Shown: positions 35,213 through 43,426 of the stretch, one piece after another
Layout of the letters: each line of letters begins with the position of its first letter
How positions within the stretch are numbered: the stretch's first letter is position 1
Assembly (NCBI RefSeq): GCF_026278345.1
Contig: NZ_CP111085.1
Location: 3,675,501-3,739,500, forward strand
Length of the DNA: 64,000 bases
Direction of reading: 5' to 3'
From: Tellurirhabdus rosea
Lineage (GTDB): Bacteria; Bacteroidota; Bacteroidia; Cytophagales; Spirosomataceae
Made by a program: the position numbers and the translations under genes
The notes under the pieces: model-generated
Told to the model about the DNA's origin: nothing
Databases searched by the model: none
What the model saw: only the letters and a program-made list of their open reading frames with translations

Positions 35213-35986
35213 TTATTTTTTCAGATAGACGTTGAGGCCTACCTGGCGGAGCATTTTTTTCGTGTAAAATTTAGAAGCCACCAGCAGCAGGTTGCTGTAG
35301 GCCCGGAGCAGGGATTGCCCGCCTGTGTGCAGGCAGGCGCGGCAGTGTTCGCGGATGGCCGAAAAGCTGTCGCTGGCTCCGCCTTCGCTCATCAGAACGG
35401 TTACGGCGTTCATAAAAGCCGCTTTCAAAGTGCCTTTGGGCCGAAGCAGCAGTTCGTAATCGCCAACAATCCGGTAGGTGGTGTCGTACTGACCATACGT
35501 TTTGAAAAGCTTTCTGGAATGGAGAGAACCCGGATGGGCAACGGTCATTTCGTTCAGAAACGTGGGCCATTCCCATTCCCATCCTCTGGTCCTGACCGGA
35601 TTCAGAGCGGCATCAACCATCTGGAGTTTTGACGAAACGTAGTCAGCCTCTGTGGCTGAGGAACTGATGAAGTCAGCATATTTTGCCAAAGCATCAGGCA
35701 GCAGAATGTCATCGCAGCCCAGAAACATAATCCAGTCGCCGGTAGCTTTGGCGATTCCCTTATTCCAGGCGTCGTATATTCCCTTGTCGGGCTCGCTGAC
35801 CCAGTACGTTATTTTGTCGCCGTATTCCCGGATGATGTCGACCGTGTTGTCATTCGACTGGCCGTCAATGATAATGAATTCGAAGTGCGTGTAGCTCTGG
35901 CTAACAACACTTTCGATGGCCCGTCTGATGTATTTATCCGCGTTGAAGCTGGCCGTGACGATGCTGAATTTGATAGTGGGGCGCAT
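35213..35986 (-). CDS. GT2-family glycosyltransferase
   Basis: A 257-residue GT-A enzyme with FSIVTASFNADKYIRRAIES at the N-terminus, the nucleotide-sugar DGQSNDNTVDIIREY, and the metal-binding region MFLGCDDILLPDALAKY. The catalytic side has RIVGDYELLLR. It starts MRPTIKFSIVT at 35986, inside the 3' end of the polymerase gene (53-base overlap); a longer reading frame upstream is the overlap. Confidence 0.9.
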   Translation of the reverse strand: MRPTIKFSIVTASFNADKYIRRAIESVVSQSYTHFEFIIIDGQSNDNTVDIIREYGDKITYWVSEPDKGIYDAWNKGIAKATGDWIMFLGCDDILLPDALAKYADFISSSATEADYVSSKLQMVDAALNPVRTRGWEWEWPTFLNEMTVAHPGSLHSRKLFKTYGQYDTTYRIVGDYELLLRPKGTLKAAFMNAVTVLMSEGGASDSFSAIREHCRACLHTGGQSLLRAYSNLLLVASKFYTKKMLRQVGLNVYLKK

Positions 35987-37238
35987 AAGACAGTGGGTTA
36001 GGAGAAGCGACAATTTCGTCCTGGACGACAGGGTGCTTCTGTTTTTGTTTCGAGGCCTTCGAGAATCGACTGCTGATGTTATAGCCAATCAGAATCCATA
36101 CCAGAATGTCGTAGACATGGTACTTTGGTATGTTTTCGATAAAGGAAACAAGCAGATGATTAAGGATGATATACGATGAAGCTCTGGCAAAATAGTCGGT
36201 GGAGGACAGGTTTGTCAGGGCGCTCACCAGAGACAGGAGCGTAAACAAGATGACCAGCACCGCGCCGCCCCTCAGCATGTAAGAGAGTTGGCCAACTTCT
36301 ACAATGGAGCGATCGTAAAAGTCCACGGCATCGTCAACGCCCATCTGGCGGAAAAACAAATCGCTGTAATAGCGCCCCAGGGTACTCTTGCCGGTCCAGA
36401 TCTGGTCATTCGATTGCAGCTCCTGCAGGACGTCCATGTACAGAAAGGTCCGGGTATCTTCGTTGGAGATCGATTTGCTGCCTACGGCAATGGTAGAACT
36501 CTGAAAAAACGATTCGTAGTACGTAAAGAAGGCAATGGGCAGCGCAAGGCAGCCCGCCGTGATGGCAAGCTTGATCACCTTTCTGGAAATCAGCTTCTCG
36601 CCGTAATTAAAAATCAGCAGAAAAACGACTTGCAAAGCGCCTCTGAGAACAATGCTGCGGTTGTCGGAATAAATGCCGACAATCAGGTAACCGATAAAGC
36701 CTGCCAGAATCCAGGTTCTTTCCTTTTTGCTCTCGAAGCACGAAAGAAAGATGAAAAGAAAAAACGAGGCTTCAATAAACGGTCGTGGAATTACATAGCC
36801 CCTGTTCACCACAAACATGACGGGAAGTAACGCAACACCTATCTTATTGAAAAGCAGTAAGACCTTTAATAGTTTTTTAAAGGTAAAATCATGGTTAAAG
36901 GAAATGAAAAACGCAAAAGGAACTATGACGCAAAGGCTCAGAACCGGATTTAGTGCATTCTGAAGCCGCCCTTCTGCCAGTCCAACCGATAAGCCTCTTA
37001 CAAACGTTACGAGGCAATAAAAGAAAAAGAAAAGCACCGCTATTTTGCTTTTTCCATCGGTGCAGTTGATATAATTCTTAACGGATATCAACTTAAAGAA
37101 AAGGCAAAAGGAAACGATGAAAAAAACCTTGTTCAACGACAGTCCGCTCGGATTATTAAAATAAACAAACAGAATATCGTGTGCGGCTGAGAACAGCAGC
37201 ATAAGCAGTAAATAGCGATAGATAGACTGGCTATTCAT
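35934..37238 (-). CDS. Wzy-like O-antigen/exopolysaccharide polymerase
   Basis: A 434-residue integral membrane protein with about ten hydrophobic helices and a large extracytoplasmic loop after residue 250 (STLGRYYSDLFFRQMGVDDA). Low sequence similarity and this topology are typical of Wzy polymerases, which join lipid-linked repeat units in the periplasm. Base composition is more AT-rich (Phe, Leu, Ile codons) than neighbouring genes, as is common for Wzy and suggestive of transfer. Assignment rests on topology and operon position. Confidence 0.75.
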   Translation of the reverse strand: MNSQSIYRYLLLMLLFSAAHDILFVYFNNPSGLSLNKVFFIVSFCLFFKLISVKNYINCTDGKSKIAVLFFFFYCLVTFVRGLSVGLAEGRLQNALNPVLSLCVIVPFAFFISFNHDFTFKKLLKVLLLFNKIGVALLPVMFVVNRGYVIPRPFIEASFFLFIFLSCFESKKERTWILAGFIGYLIVGIYSDNRSIVLRGALQVVFLLIFNYGEKLISRKVIKLAITAGCLALPIAFFTYYESFFQSSTIAVGSKSISNEDTRTFLYMDVLQELQSNDQIWTGKSTLGRYYSDLFFRQMGVDDAVDFYDRSIVEVGQLSYMLRGGAVLVILFTLLSLVSALTNLSSTDYFARASSYIILNHLLVSFIENIPKYHVYDILVWILIGYNISSRFSKASKQKQKHPVVQDEIVASPNPLSYAPHYQIQHRHGQLQRG

Positions 37239-37245
37239 GGTCAGC

Positions 37246-37788
37246 TCAGATCACAGGAACGATATCATTCCCCAAGTTGTACGTCAGTCTCTGGTTGCGC
37301 TTTGAAATAACTTTGGCCGGTACACCTCCTACTACGGTATACGGCTCTACGTCCCGCGTTACCACGGCACCGGCGGCTACCACGGCTCCTTTTCCGATGG
37401 TGACGCCCGGCAGAATAACCGCCCGGGAACAGATCCAGGCGTAGTCTCCGATCACCACGGGCGCACCTACTTCCGCAAAATTTTCGTCGTTGTAATCGTG
37501 GTGCAGCGTCCAGATCATGACCTCGTTGCTCAGGTTGACGTTGCTGCCGATCGTCAGACCGCGGCGGGCGTCGAGCAGGGCATTGTGCCCAATGAGGGTG
37601 CTGCCGCTGATGGTTAGCTTCCAGGGGCTCCGGACTTCAAAACCGCGGTACAGGCCGACATCCTTACCGATTTGGGCCCCCATTAGCCGGAGTATGGCCC
37701 GTCTCAGCGAGTGGAACGGTAGCCAGGAGATGAACTGACAGAACATAAACAGCCCTGCCGCCAGTGTTTTCATTAAAGTGCGTTTCAT
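37246..37788 (-). CDS. WcaF-like hexapeptide acetyltransferase
   Basis: A 180-residue protein with a short N-terminal hydrophobic helix and then hexad repeats: GRGFEV-like start (LYRGFEVRSPWKLTISG), IGHNALLDARRGLTIGSNVN, the catalytic-histidine stretch MIWTLHHDYND, and the ending GAVVTRDVEPYTVVGGVPAK. It resembles colanic-acid acetyltransferases, adding O-acetyl groups. It lies seven bases upstream of the polymerase gene. Confidence 0.88.
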   Translation of the reverse strand: MKRTLMKTLAAGLFMFCQFISWLPFHSLRRAILRLMGAQIGKDVGLYRGFEVRSPWKLTISGSTLIGHNALLDARRGLTIGSNVNLSNEVMIWTLHHDYNDENFAEVGAPVVIGDYAWICSRAVILPGVTIGKGAVVAAGAVVTRDVEPYTVVGGVPAKVISKRNQRLTYNLGNDIVPVI

Positions 37789-37814
37789 AACGGTAGTACA
37801 AAGGTAAGGGTCGC

Positions 37815-39008
37815 TTACACAGCGGCATTTATCGGGATAGCCGATTTAATTACATTTTCATAAATAGCCAGTGTCGTATGTACAATGTCCGACGCGTTAT
37901 GGCGCTCCCGGGCAAGGGGCAAGGCGGTCGACGCAATGGCCTGCTGCTTTTGCTTATCCCGGTAAAGATCCACAATGGCTTTGCTGATATCGTCGGTATT
38001 GAGACTGGTTAGAATTCCGGTTTTGCCGTGTTCAATCAGCGATCCAACACCGCCAACTTTTGACGCAATGACCGGTAGGCCGATAATCTGGGCTTCGCAG
38101 ACGGTATTCGGGCTATTATCGATATAGGACGGATGCAGCAGACAGAAACAATTCCGGTATTCCGCAATCATTTCGGCGGCTCCCATCCGGCTTTTTATAA
38201 TCAGATTATCCGAATTGATTTTATCCAGATTATTCGCCGTAATAAATTCCTCGATCTGGCCTGCTTCCGACGGCCCGCCCGGCAATACATACACGAGTTT
38301 TAATTCGGGAGCCGAATGCAGCGCTTTGTTGAAAGCTACCAGGGCTTCCCGGTTGCCTTTGATGTAATCGCCGCCGCCCAGAAAGAAAATCTTATTTTTG
38401 TCGGTCGGATCGACCTGCGTTTCGAAAAATTCCCTGCGGATGCATTCCCAGCAGTGGTGAATGACCGCGTTTGCACAATTCCGTTTTACCCAGGCTTTGT
38501 CCCATTCCGTGCGGCACATGAAATGGCTGAGCTTGGGTAAGTACGTATTTTCGGCATGGCGGGCTACCTGCCACAGCAGCCGCCGTCTGGAAAACGGCTC
38601 TTCGAGGTAGCGGTAATATTCATCGATAATGCCCTGTACCGACAGCACTTTCGGCACGGGCAGGTTCCAGCACGCCTGGTGCAGCATGCTTTCGGAACCG
38701 TGAATATGAATCAGATCGAACTCCTGAATCCGCTTCATCAGCTTGGCATGGATGACGTTCGAGCTCAGGGAATTCAGACTCGCCAGATTGAACGCGAGCC
38801 GTGGCGCCTTGATAAACCAGTAGCGAATGTTGCCGATCATAAACTCTTCGTCCGCTTCAATCCGCCCGTTGTTGGAAGCAATGGTCAGTTCGATTTGATC
38901 GGACAAAGGCTGCGCCAGCGAAGCAATCCAGGGCACCGGGTGCCCCTGCGGATTCTTCGTGTTCGGCAGCTGGGAGTAAGGTAACTGGGTGAGCCAGAGG
39001 ACTTTCAT
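37815..39008 (-). CDS. GT4-type glycosyltransferase
   Basis: A 397-residue GT-B enzyme. It starts MKVLWLTQLPYSQLPNTKNP at 39008, within four bases of the previous stop. Signatures are IFFLGGGDYIKGNREALVAF in the donor domain and CLLHPSYIDNSPNTVCEAQI with GLPVIASKVGG near the C-terminus, the usual E-containing donor motif being NTVCEAQ. Substrate unknown. A start 36 bases upstream is possible but would overlap the neighbour more. Confidence 0.88.
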   Translation of the reverse strand: MKVLWLTQLPYSQLPNTKNPQGHPVPWIASLAQPLSDQIELTIASNNGRIEADEEFMIGNIRYWFIKAPRLAFNLASLNSLSSNVIHAKLMKRIQEFDLIHIHGSESMLHQACWNLPVPKVLSVQGIIDEYYRYLEEPFSRRRLLWQVARHAENTYLPKLSHFMCRTEWDKAWVKRNCANAVIHHCWECIRREFFETQVDPTDKNKIFFLGGGDYIKGNREALVAFNKALHSAPELKLVYVLPGGPSEAGQIEEFITANNLDKINSDNLIIKSRMGAAEMIAEYRNCFCLLHPSYIDNSPNTVCEAQIIGLPVIASKVGGVGSLIEHGKTGILTSLNTDDISKAIVDLYRDKQKQQAIASTALPLARERHNASDIVHTTLAIYENVIKSAIPINAAV

Positions 39009-39012
39009 TTCC

Positions 39013-40077
39013 TTACTGTTTGAACTGGTTCTTCCAGAAATCAATCGTGTCCTGCGGCAGCCGGATGGCGGTTCGGTACTCGTTCCGGATGAAGTCCTCC
39101 ATCTGCTCTACTTCGGAGCGGGGAATGACGTTCAGGTTCGTGTCTTTGCTGATTTCGAGGGCCCGGTTGTCTACGGCCACGATCAGCGTCCGCTTGCCGT
39201 GCTGAAGTGCCCGGACACCGGCATGCAGGCGGGTGCCGAGGTACTCGACATTGTCCTGCTGCAATACGCTGTCGAAAGCCGCCAGCGAAGGCTCCACCAG
39301 CCGGATGCGCTCTTCGTTCCTGTAGCCGAGTTCGTGCAGGTAGTTCAGATCGTGCGTACCCTGAATCCAGAGATAAACGTAATTGTACGAGCGCAGAAGG
39401 CTGTCGATCAATTGCTTGTCTTTCTCCTTGTTCTGGTGGTAGAACGTAAGCGTCGTGACCACGTCGTCTGCTTTGCGCGTCGGGATGGCCTGGCAGCGGT
39501 CCGGCGTCAGGCTCCAGAGGGTCGGGCAGGTGGTGTTCAGCACGTTCTTGATGCCCGAATCCTGCAGCTGTTTCTGGGTGTACGAGTCGCGGACGGCGTG
39601 GTAGTATTTCGTGCTCAGCAGGCTCTTGTACAGCCAGCGGGTATACTTGTTGGGCAGGGGTTGATACTGCCACCAGCCGACCCCGAACAGCACGTATTTA
39701 TTTTTCAGAAAAGCCGCGTCCAGCGGTCCGACTTTCCACTGGTAGTAGTTGTCCATGTTGGACGACAGCAGGTTGGTGCCGGCCACAAACAGGACCTCCT
39801 CGGTTTTCCGCTGCTGGAGAAGCGTGTCGACGCCCCGGTGCAGCTGCGAGGGATAGTACGTCAGGAACGACTCCGGGAAAATGCTGCCGAGCTGTTTAAT
39901 GACGGAATCTTTGATGATGTAATCCCCCTGGTTGGTGGTTCCGATGGTCGGGTCCATGACGCCGATGTTCAGAAAGGGGTTCTTGGTGTCGATAAGCGCC
40001 GCCTCATTTTTCGCCGAAATGAGCTGCTGATACGCTTTGAGAGTCCGTTTGTTGTAGTTGAGCAAATAAGTATACAT
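39013..40077 (-). CDS. Polysaccharide pyruvyl transferase family protein
   Basis: A 354-residue GT-B-like enzyme that transfers pyruvate from phosphoenolpyruvate to form a ketal on a sugar of the polymer, which adds negative charge. The family signature is YLGTRLHAGVRALQHGKRTL followed by IVAVDNRALEI near residue 270-305, and the N-terminal half has GVMDPTIGTTNQGDYIIKDS. Acceptor unknown. It is nine bases from the flippase gene. Confidence 0.88.
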   Translation of the reverse strand: MYTYLLNYNKRTLKAYQQLISAKNEAALIDTKNPFLNIGVMDPTIGTTNQGDYIIKDSVIKQLGSIFPESFLTYYPSQLHRGVDTLLQQRKTEEVLFVAGTNLLSSNMDNYYQWKVGPLDAAFLKNKYVLFGVGWWQYQPLPNKYTRWLYKSLLSTKYYHAVRDSYTQKQLQDSGIKNVLNTTCPTLWSLTPDRCQAIPTRKADDVVTTLTFYHQNKEKDKQLIDSLLRSYNYVYLWIQGTHDLNYLHELGYRNEERIRLVEPSLAAFDSVLQQDNVEYLGTRLHAGVRALQHGKRTLIVAVDNRALEISKDTNLNVIPRSEVEQMEDFIRNEYRTAIRLPQDTIDFWKNQFKQ

Positions 40078-40086
40078 AGTCCAGGA

Positions 40087-41448
40087 TTATTTATTCCAGA
40101 GGCCGGTGGCCGTTTGGTTCATGAGTTTGAAGTATTGCGTAATGCGGAGCGGAAGCCATAAGGCCAGCCAGAGACAACCCGAGAGGACAACGCCCGCCGG
40201 ACCGTAGTGCCTGCCGAGATACAGCGCCACCGGAATGCTGACGAGGGTCGTCGTTACGGACGTAAACGTCTGAATCCGGATGCGGCCGATGCCGTTGATG
40301 ATGTACGAGAACGTGCTGGCAATCAGGGTCAGAACGGTGTTCAGCGCAACCGCCCAGATGATGGTCTGGTGAACTTCCACCGACGGCCCGAGCCACTTTT
40401 CGAAAACCCAGGGCGCGACCAGTACCTGCCCGCCGATGCCCGCCGAAAGCAGAGCTGCGTTCAGGAGCAGTTTCTTCAGCGTCTGCTGAATCCAGGCAAA
40501 ATCGCCTTTGTGGTAGGCATCCGTAACGGCCGACCAGACCGGCGTCAGAACGATGTTCTGCACGATGGTCACAACGCTGAAATACCGGAACACCACGTTG
40601 TATTCCGTCACCTGCTGGTTGCCAAACAACTGACTCAGAATGATGTTGTTGGCCGTCAGCAGGATCGTAGCCGAAATCTGAATGATGAAAAACTGCAGGC
40701 TCATGCCCGCCAGATTCCGGACCTGCGCCCGGTCGAAATCCCGCAGGGCGGGACGCAGCGACGGGTACAGCTTGCGGTAGAAATAAACACTGCCCGCCAG
40801 GTAAGCCAGCACCGGAGCCACACTGAAGACCAGTACGAGATGGACCAGGTTGCCCGGTCCGTCCTGCGTGTACAGAATCAGGCCGATGCCGCCGAGGCTC
40901 AGCACATTGCCGGCCAGCAGAATGAGGTTATCGATGGACGCGTTCTGCGTGGCCATGATCACGGCTGTCAGCGGTTTGAGCACAAACAGGAGGCAGAACG
41001 AAAGAAACGCCGTCAGGACAATCACGAAAAGCTCCTGCTGGTCCACCGTCTGGCTGTTGAGAGCCTTGTTCAGATCGATGAAATACAGCGTCGGCACGAC
41101 CCCCAGCACCAGCAGGCTGATCAGGCCGATCACCAGAGCGTAGGTAGTGCTGACCAGTTTGCGGGCCATCGCCTCGTCGTTGCCGTGCAGGGCCTGAACC
41201 AGTTTGTTGCGCAGGCCGTTGCCCAGACCGATGTCCATCAGGTTGATCCAGGTCAGTACCGAACTGATGGTGATCCAGATGCCGTACCGTTCGGCATCCA
41301 GATAATTGACCGAAAGGGGCACGATCAGCAGAGACAGCAGCACGCTCAAGCCTTTGTAGACAAAAGCTTTGAAGATCGTCTGGAGCATCTTCCGGCTGCG
41401 GCCGGAAGAGGTGTCCACGACTTTATTTTCTGTGAGTTGAGTAACCAT
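40087..41448 (-). CDS. Wzx-type lipid-linked oligosaccharide flippase
   Basis: A 453-residue member of the MATE-like polysaccharide transport family with about 12-14 membrane helices. The N-terminal cytoplasmic region precedes the first helix GLSVLLSLLIVPLSVNYLDA, followed by ERYGIWITISSVLTWINLMD and LGNGLRNKLV, which is the standard Wzx start. It moves undecaprenyl-linked repeat units across the inner membrane. The start MVTQLTENKVVDTSSG at 41448 is chosen over a long upstream extension that overlaps the sugar transferase gene. Confidence 0.9.
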   Translation of the reverse strand: MVTQLTENKVVDTSSGRSRKMLQTIFKAFVYKGLSVLLSLLIVPLSVNYLDAERYGIWITISSVLTWINLMDIGLGNGLRNKLVQALHGNDEAMARKLVSTTYALVIGLISLLVLGVVPTLYFIDLNKALNSQTVDQQELFVIVLTAFLSFCLLFVLKPLTAVIMATQNASIDNLILLAGNVLSLGGIGLILYTQDGPGNLVHLVLVFSVAPVLAYLAGSVYFYRKLYPSLRPALRDFDRAQVRNLAGMSLQFFIIQISATILLTANNIILSQLFGNQQVTEYNVVFRYFSVVTIVQNIVLTPVWSAVTDAYHKGDFAWIQQTLKKLLLNAALLSAGIGGQVLVAPWVFEKWLGPSVEVHQTIIWAVALNTVLTLIASTFSYIINGIGRIRIQTFTSVTTTLVSIPVALYLGRHYGPAGVVLSGCLWLALWLPLRITQYFKLMNQTATGLWNK

Positions 41449-41477
41449 TTTCGGAACGGGGATAGCCCTGTGGGAGT

Positions 41478-42131
41478 TTACCACGCCTTCTCGTCGCCTT
41501 TGAGCATTTTGGCGACGGTCCACCAGCAGATTTTCAGGTCCAGCCCGAGCGACTGGTTGCGGATGTACCAGAGGTCCAGCCGCACGCGGTGCTGCATGTC
41601 CTGCAGACACGTCTCGCCCCGATGGCCGCGGGTCTGGGCCACGCCCGTGATGCCCGGTTTGGTCGAGTAGCGGTTCGAATAGTTGTCAATGCGGTGGAAG
41701 AACTGGGCGTCGTGCTGAATGGCGTGCGGACGCGGTCCCACGATGCTCATGTGGCCCGCCAGGACGTTCAGAAACTGGGGCATCTCGTCCAGATTCGTCT
41801 TGCGCAGGAAAGCGCCGATGCGGGTGACGCGGGGGTCGTTTTTTTGTGCCTGTTTAAACTCAGCCTTCAGATCGAAGCGCATGGTCCGAAATTTGAGGCA
41901 GGGGAACGGCCGGTTGTTACGGCCCGTCCGCATCTGAACAAACAGGATAGGTCCACGGGACTCCAGCCGGATCAGCAACCCGATCAGCGGAATCAGCCAG
42001 GAAAGTACGAAGAGCGAAACCAGAAAGGCAAAAAGAAGGTCGAAGACCCGTTTGGTGGCCGGAAAGGGCCGCGCTGCGTCTACCTTCCCGGAGGCATAGT
42101 AGACGGATTCTGGGCGTACTAAGTCAATCAT
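41478..42131 (-). CDS. Priming undecaprenyl-phosphate sugar transferase
   Basis: A 217-residue small phosphoglycosyl transferase that starts repeat-unit synthesis by putting a sugar-phosphate on undecaprenyl phosphate. Signatures: [10 protein letters not shown], one membrane helix, [48 protein letters not shown] and [12 protein letters not shown]. The length and single helix mark the monotopic type without the N-terminal multi-helix domain. The start is preceded by CGTAACGTT. Confidence 0.93.
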   Translation of the reverse strand: MIDLVRPESVYYASGKVDAARPFPATKRVFDLLFAFLVSLFVLSWLIPLIGLLIRLESRGPILFVQMRTGRNNRPFPCLKFRTMRFDLKAEFKQAQKNDPRVTRIGAFLRKTNLDEMPQFLNVLAGHMSIVGPRPHAIQHDAQFFHRIDNYSNRYSTKPGITGVAQTRGHRGETCLQDMQHRVRLDLWYIRNQSLGLDLKICWWTVAKMLKGDEKAW

Positions 42132-42174
42132 AACGTTACGAATGGGACGGTGAGTAATAAAGGTATTGGGGATT

Positions 42175-43344
42175 CTAGCAGTACTGGCCGGAAGCGGTCG
42201 GGTCGTACTCATGAGCGCTCATGTACTCGCCGATGAGGTCGCACAGGTCTTCCTGTGTCGGACGGTCACTGGCGGAGTGAATGGGCAGCAGCAGCAGAGA
42301 AGCTGCAATGGATTCCGCCGCAGGAAAGCTGCCCGCCGCTTCGTCCGTGCTCAGAAGGTACCCCGTTTCCGGTAGGACTACACCGTTTTCGCACAGAAAC
42401 CGTGCCAGACCATCCCGGCGACCGCGGGTAATCAGTACGGCGTATTCCTGAAAAACGTGCGTGCTGTAGGGAACGCCTTTGGGCGTCTCCACACCCGGAA
42501 TTTCGAGCAGCAGGTCGTCGTAGGTAACCGCCGTCAGCAGCCGCATCAGATTGGACTGGTACAGTTGCTGCAAGTGGGCGTTTGACAGTACGGCCGTCGA
42601 GAAGTCGTCGTTGAAAAATTCCTTTTCGCCCGTCAGGCCGGGCACCGGGTGCGCTCCCGAAAGCAGGGCCCGCAGCTCTTCGGCCAGGGCGTCGTTGTTG
42701 GTCAGCACGGCACCGCCCATCGTCGGGCCGCCCAGCGGAGCGAATACGGGCAGGGACAGCACACTCGCGTGGCCCAGCGTCCCGACCTTGCGGACGGTCC
42801 GGTTGGCAAACGTGTACACGGCTCCTACGGCCTGCGAGGCTTCCTCCACAATGTGCAGGCGGTGCTGGTAAGCCAGCACGAGCAGCGCTTCCATGTCCAC
42901 ACACTGGCCGAAAACGTGCACCGGAACAATGGCGCGGGTGCGGTCGGTCAGGTGACGGGCGATGGCTTGGGGCGTGAGGTGAAACGTCTCTTCGTCCACA
43001 TCCACCACCACCGGCTTCAGGCCAATGGCCCGGATGGCGTTCACCAGCGGCCGGGCTCCCAGCGCGGGAACAATCACTTCGTCGCCGGGCTGCAGTTGCA
43101 GGCCAATCAGCGCGGCCTGAACGGCTTCGCTCTGGCTGCGGCAGATGATGACGTGCCGGGTTCCGAAAAACTGCGCCAGTTCCTTTTCGAAATAACGGAC
43201 GGGCAGGCGGTCGTCGGCCGCTTCCGCCGATACCTGAGAAAGAAGATTGGGCTTCGCGGCGGCAAAGGCCGAGGTAAGCCAGCTTAACGGATCGGCAGGA
43301 ACAGCCATGCCGACCGCTGTGCGTTCGAGTAAATCAATAATCAT
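42175..43344 (-). CDS. DegT/DnrJ/EryC1-fold protein with PLP-site residues replaced
   Basis: A 389-residue protein aligned over its length with sugar aminotransferases of the DegT family: FFGTRHVIICRSQSEAVQAA, GDEVIVPALG, AIVPVHVFGQCVDMEALL, GGPTMGGAVLTNND. However the PLP-binding Lys of the usual motif (S.xP.K.LG) is Ala202 (LPVFAPLGG), and the Asp that contacts the PLP ring nitrogen (EDAAQ) is Glu168 (VEEASQA). Classical transamination should not be possible. It may be a non-catalytic subunit or bind another ligand. The start at 43344 (MIIDLLERT) is preferred to 43407. Confidence 0.85.
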   Translation of the reverse strand: MIIDLLERTAVGMAVPADPLSWLTSAFAAAKPNLLSQVSAEAADDRLPVRYFEKELAQFFGTRHVIICRSQSEAVQAALIGLQLQPGDEVIVPALGARPLVNAIRAIGLKPVVVDVDEETFHLTPQAIARHLTDRTRAIVPVHVFGQCVDMEALLVLAYQHRLHIVEEASQAVGAVYTFANRTVRKVGTLGHASVLSLPVFAPLGGPTMGGAVLTNNDALAEELRALLSGAHPVPGLTGEKEFFNDDFSTAVLSNAHLQQLYQSNLMRLLTAVTYDDLLLEIPGVETPKGVPYSTHVFQEYAVLITRGRRDGLARFLCENGVVLPETGYLLSTDEAAGSFPAAESIAASLLLLPIHSASDRPTQEDLCDLIGEYMSAHEYDPTASGQYC

Positions 43345-43426
43345 TTTTTCAAGTAACGATGAGTAGGGTTGTCCCGTTGGGTATTGGGCCGGAGAGGGGG
43401 GAGACATACCCCCTCCGGCGCGCGGA

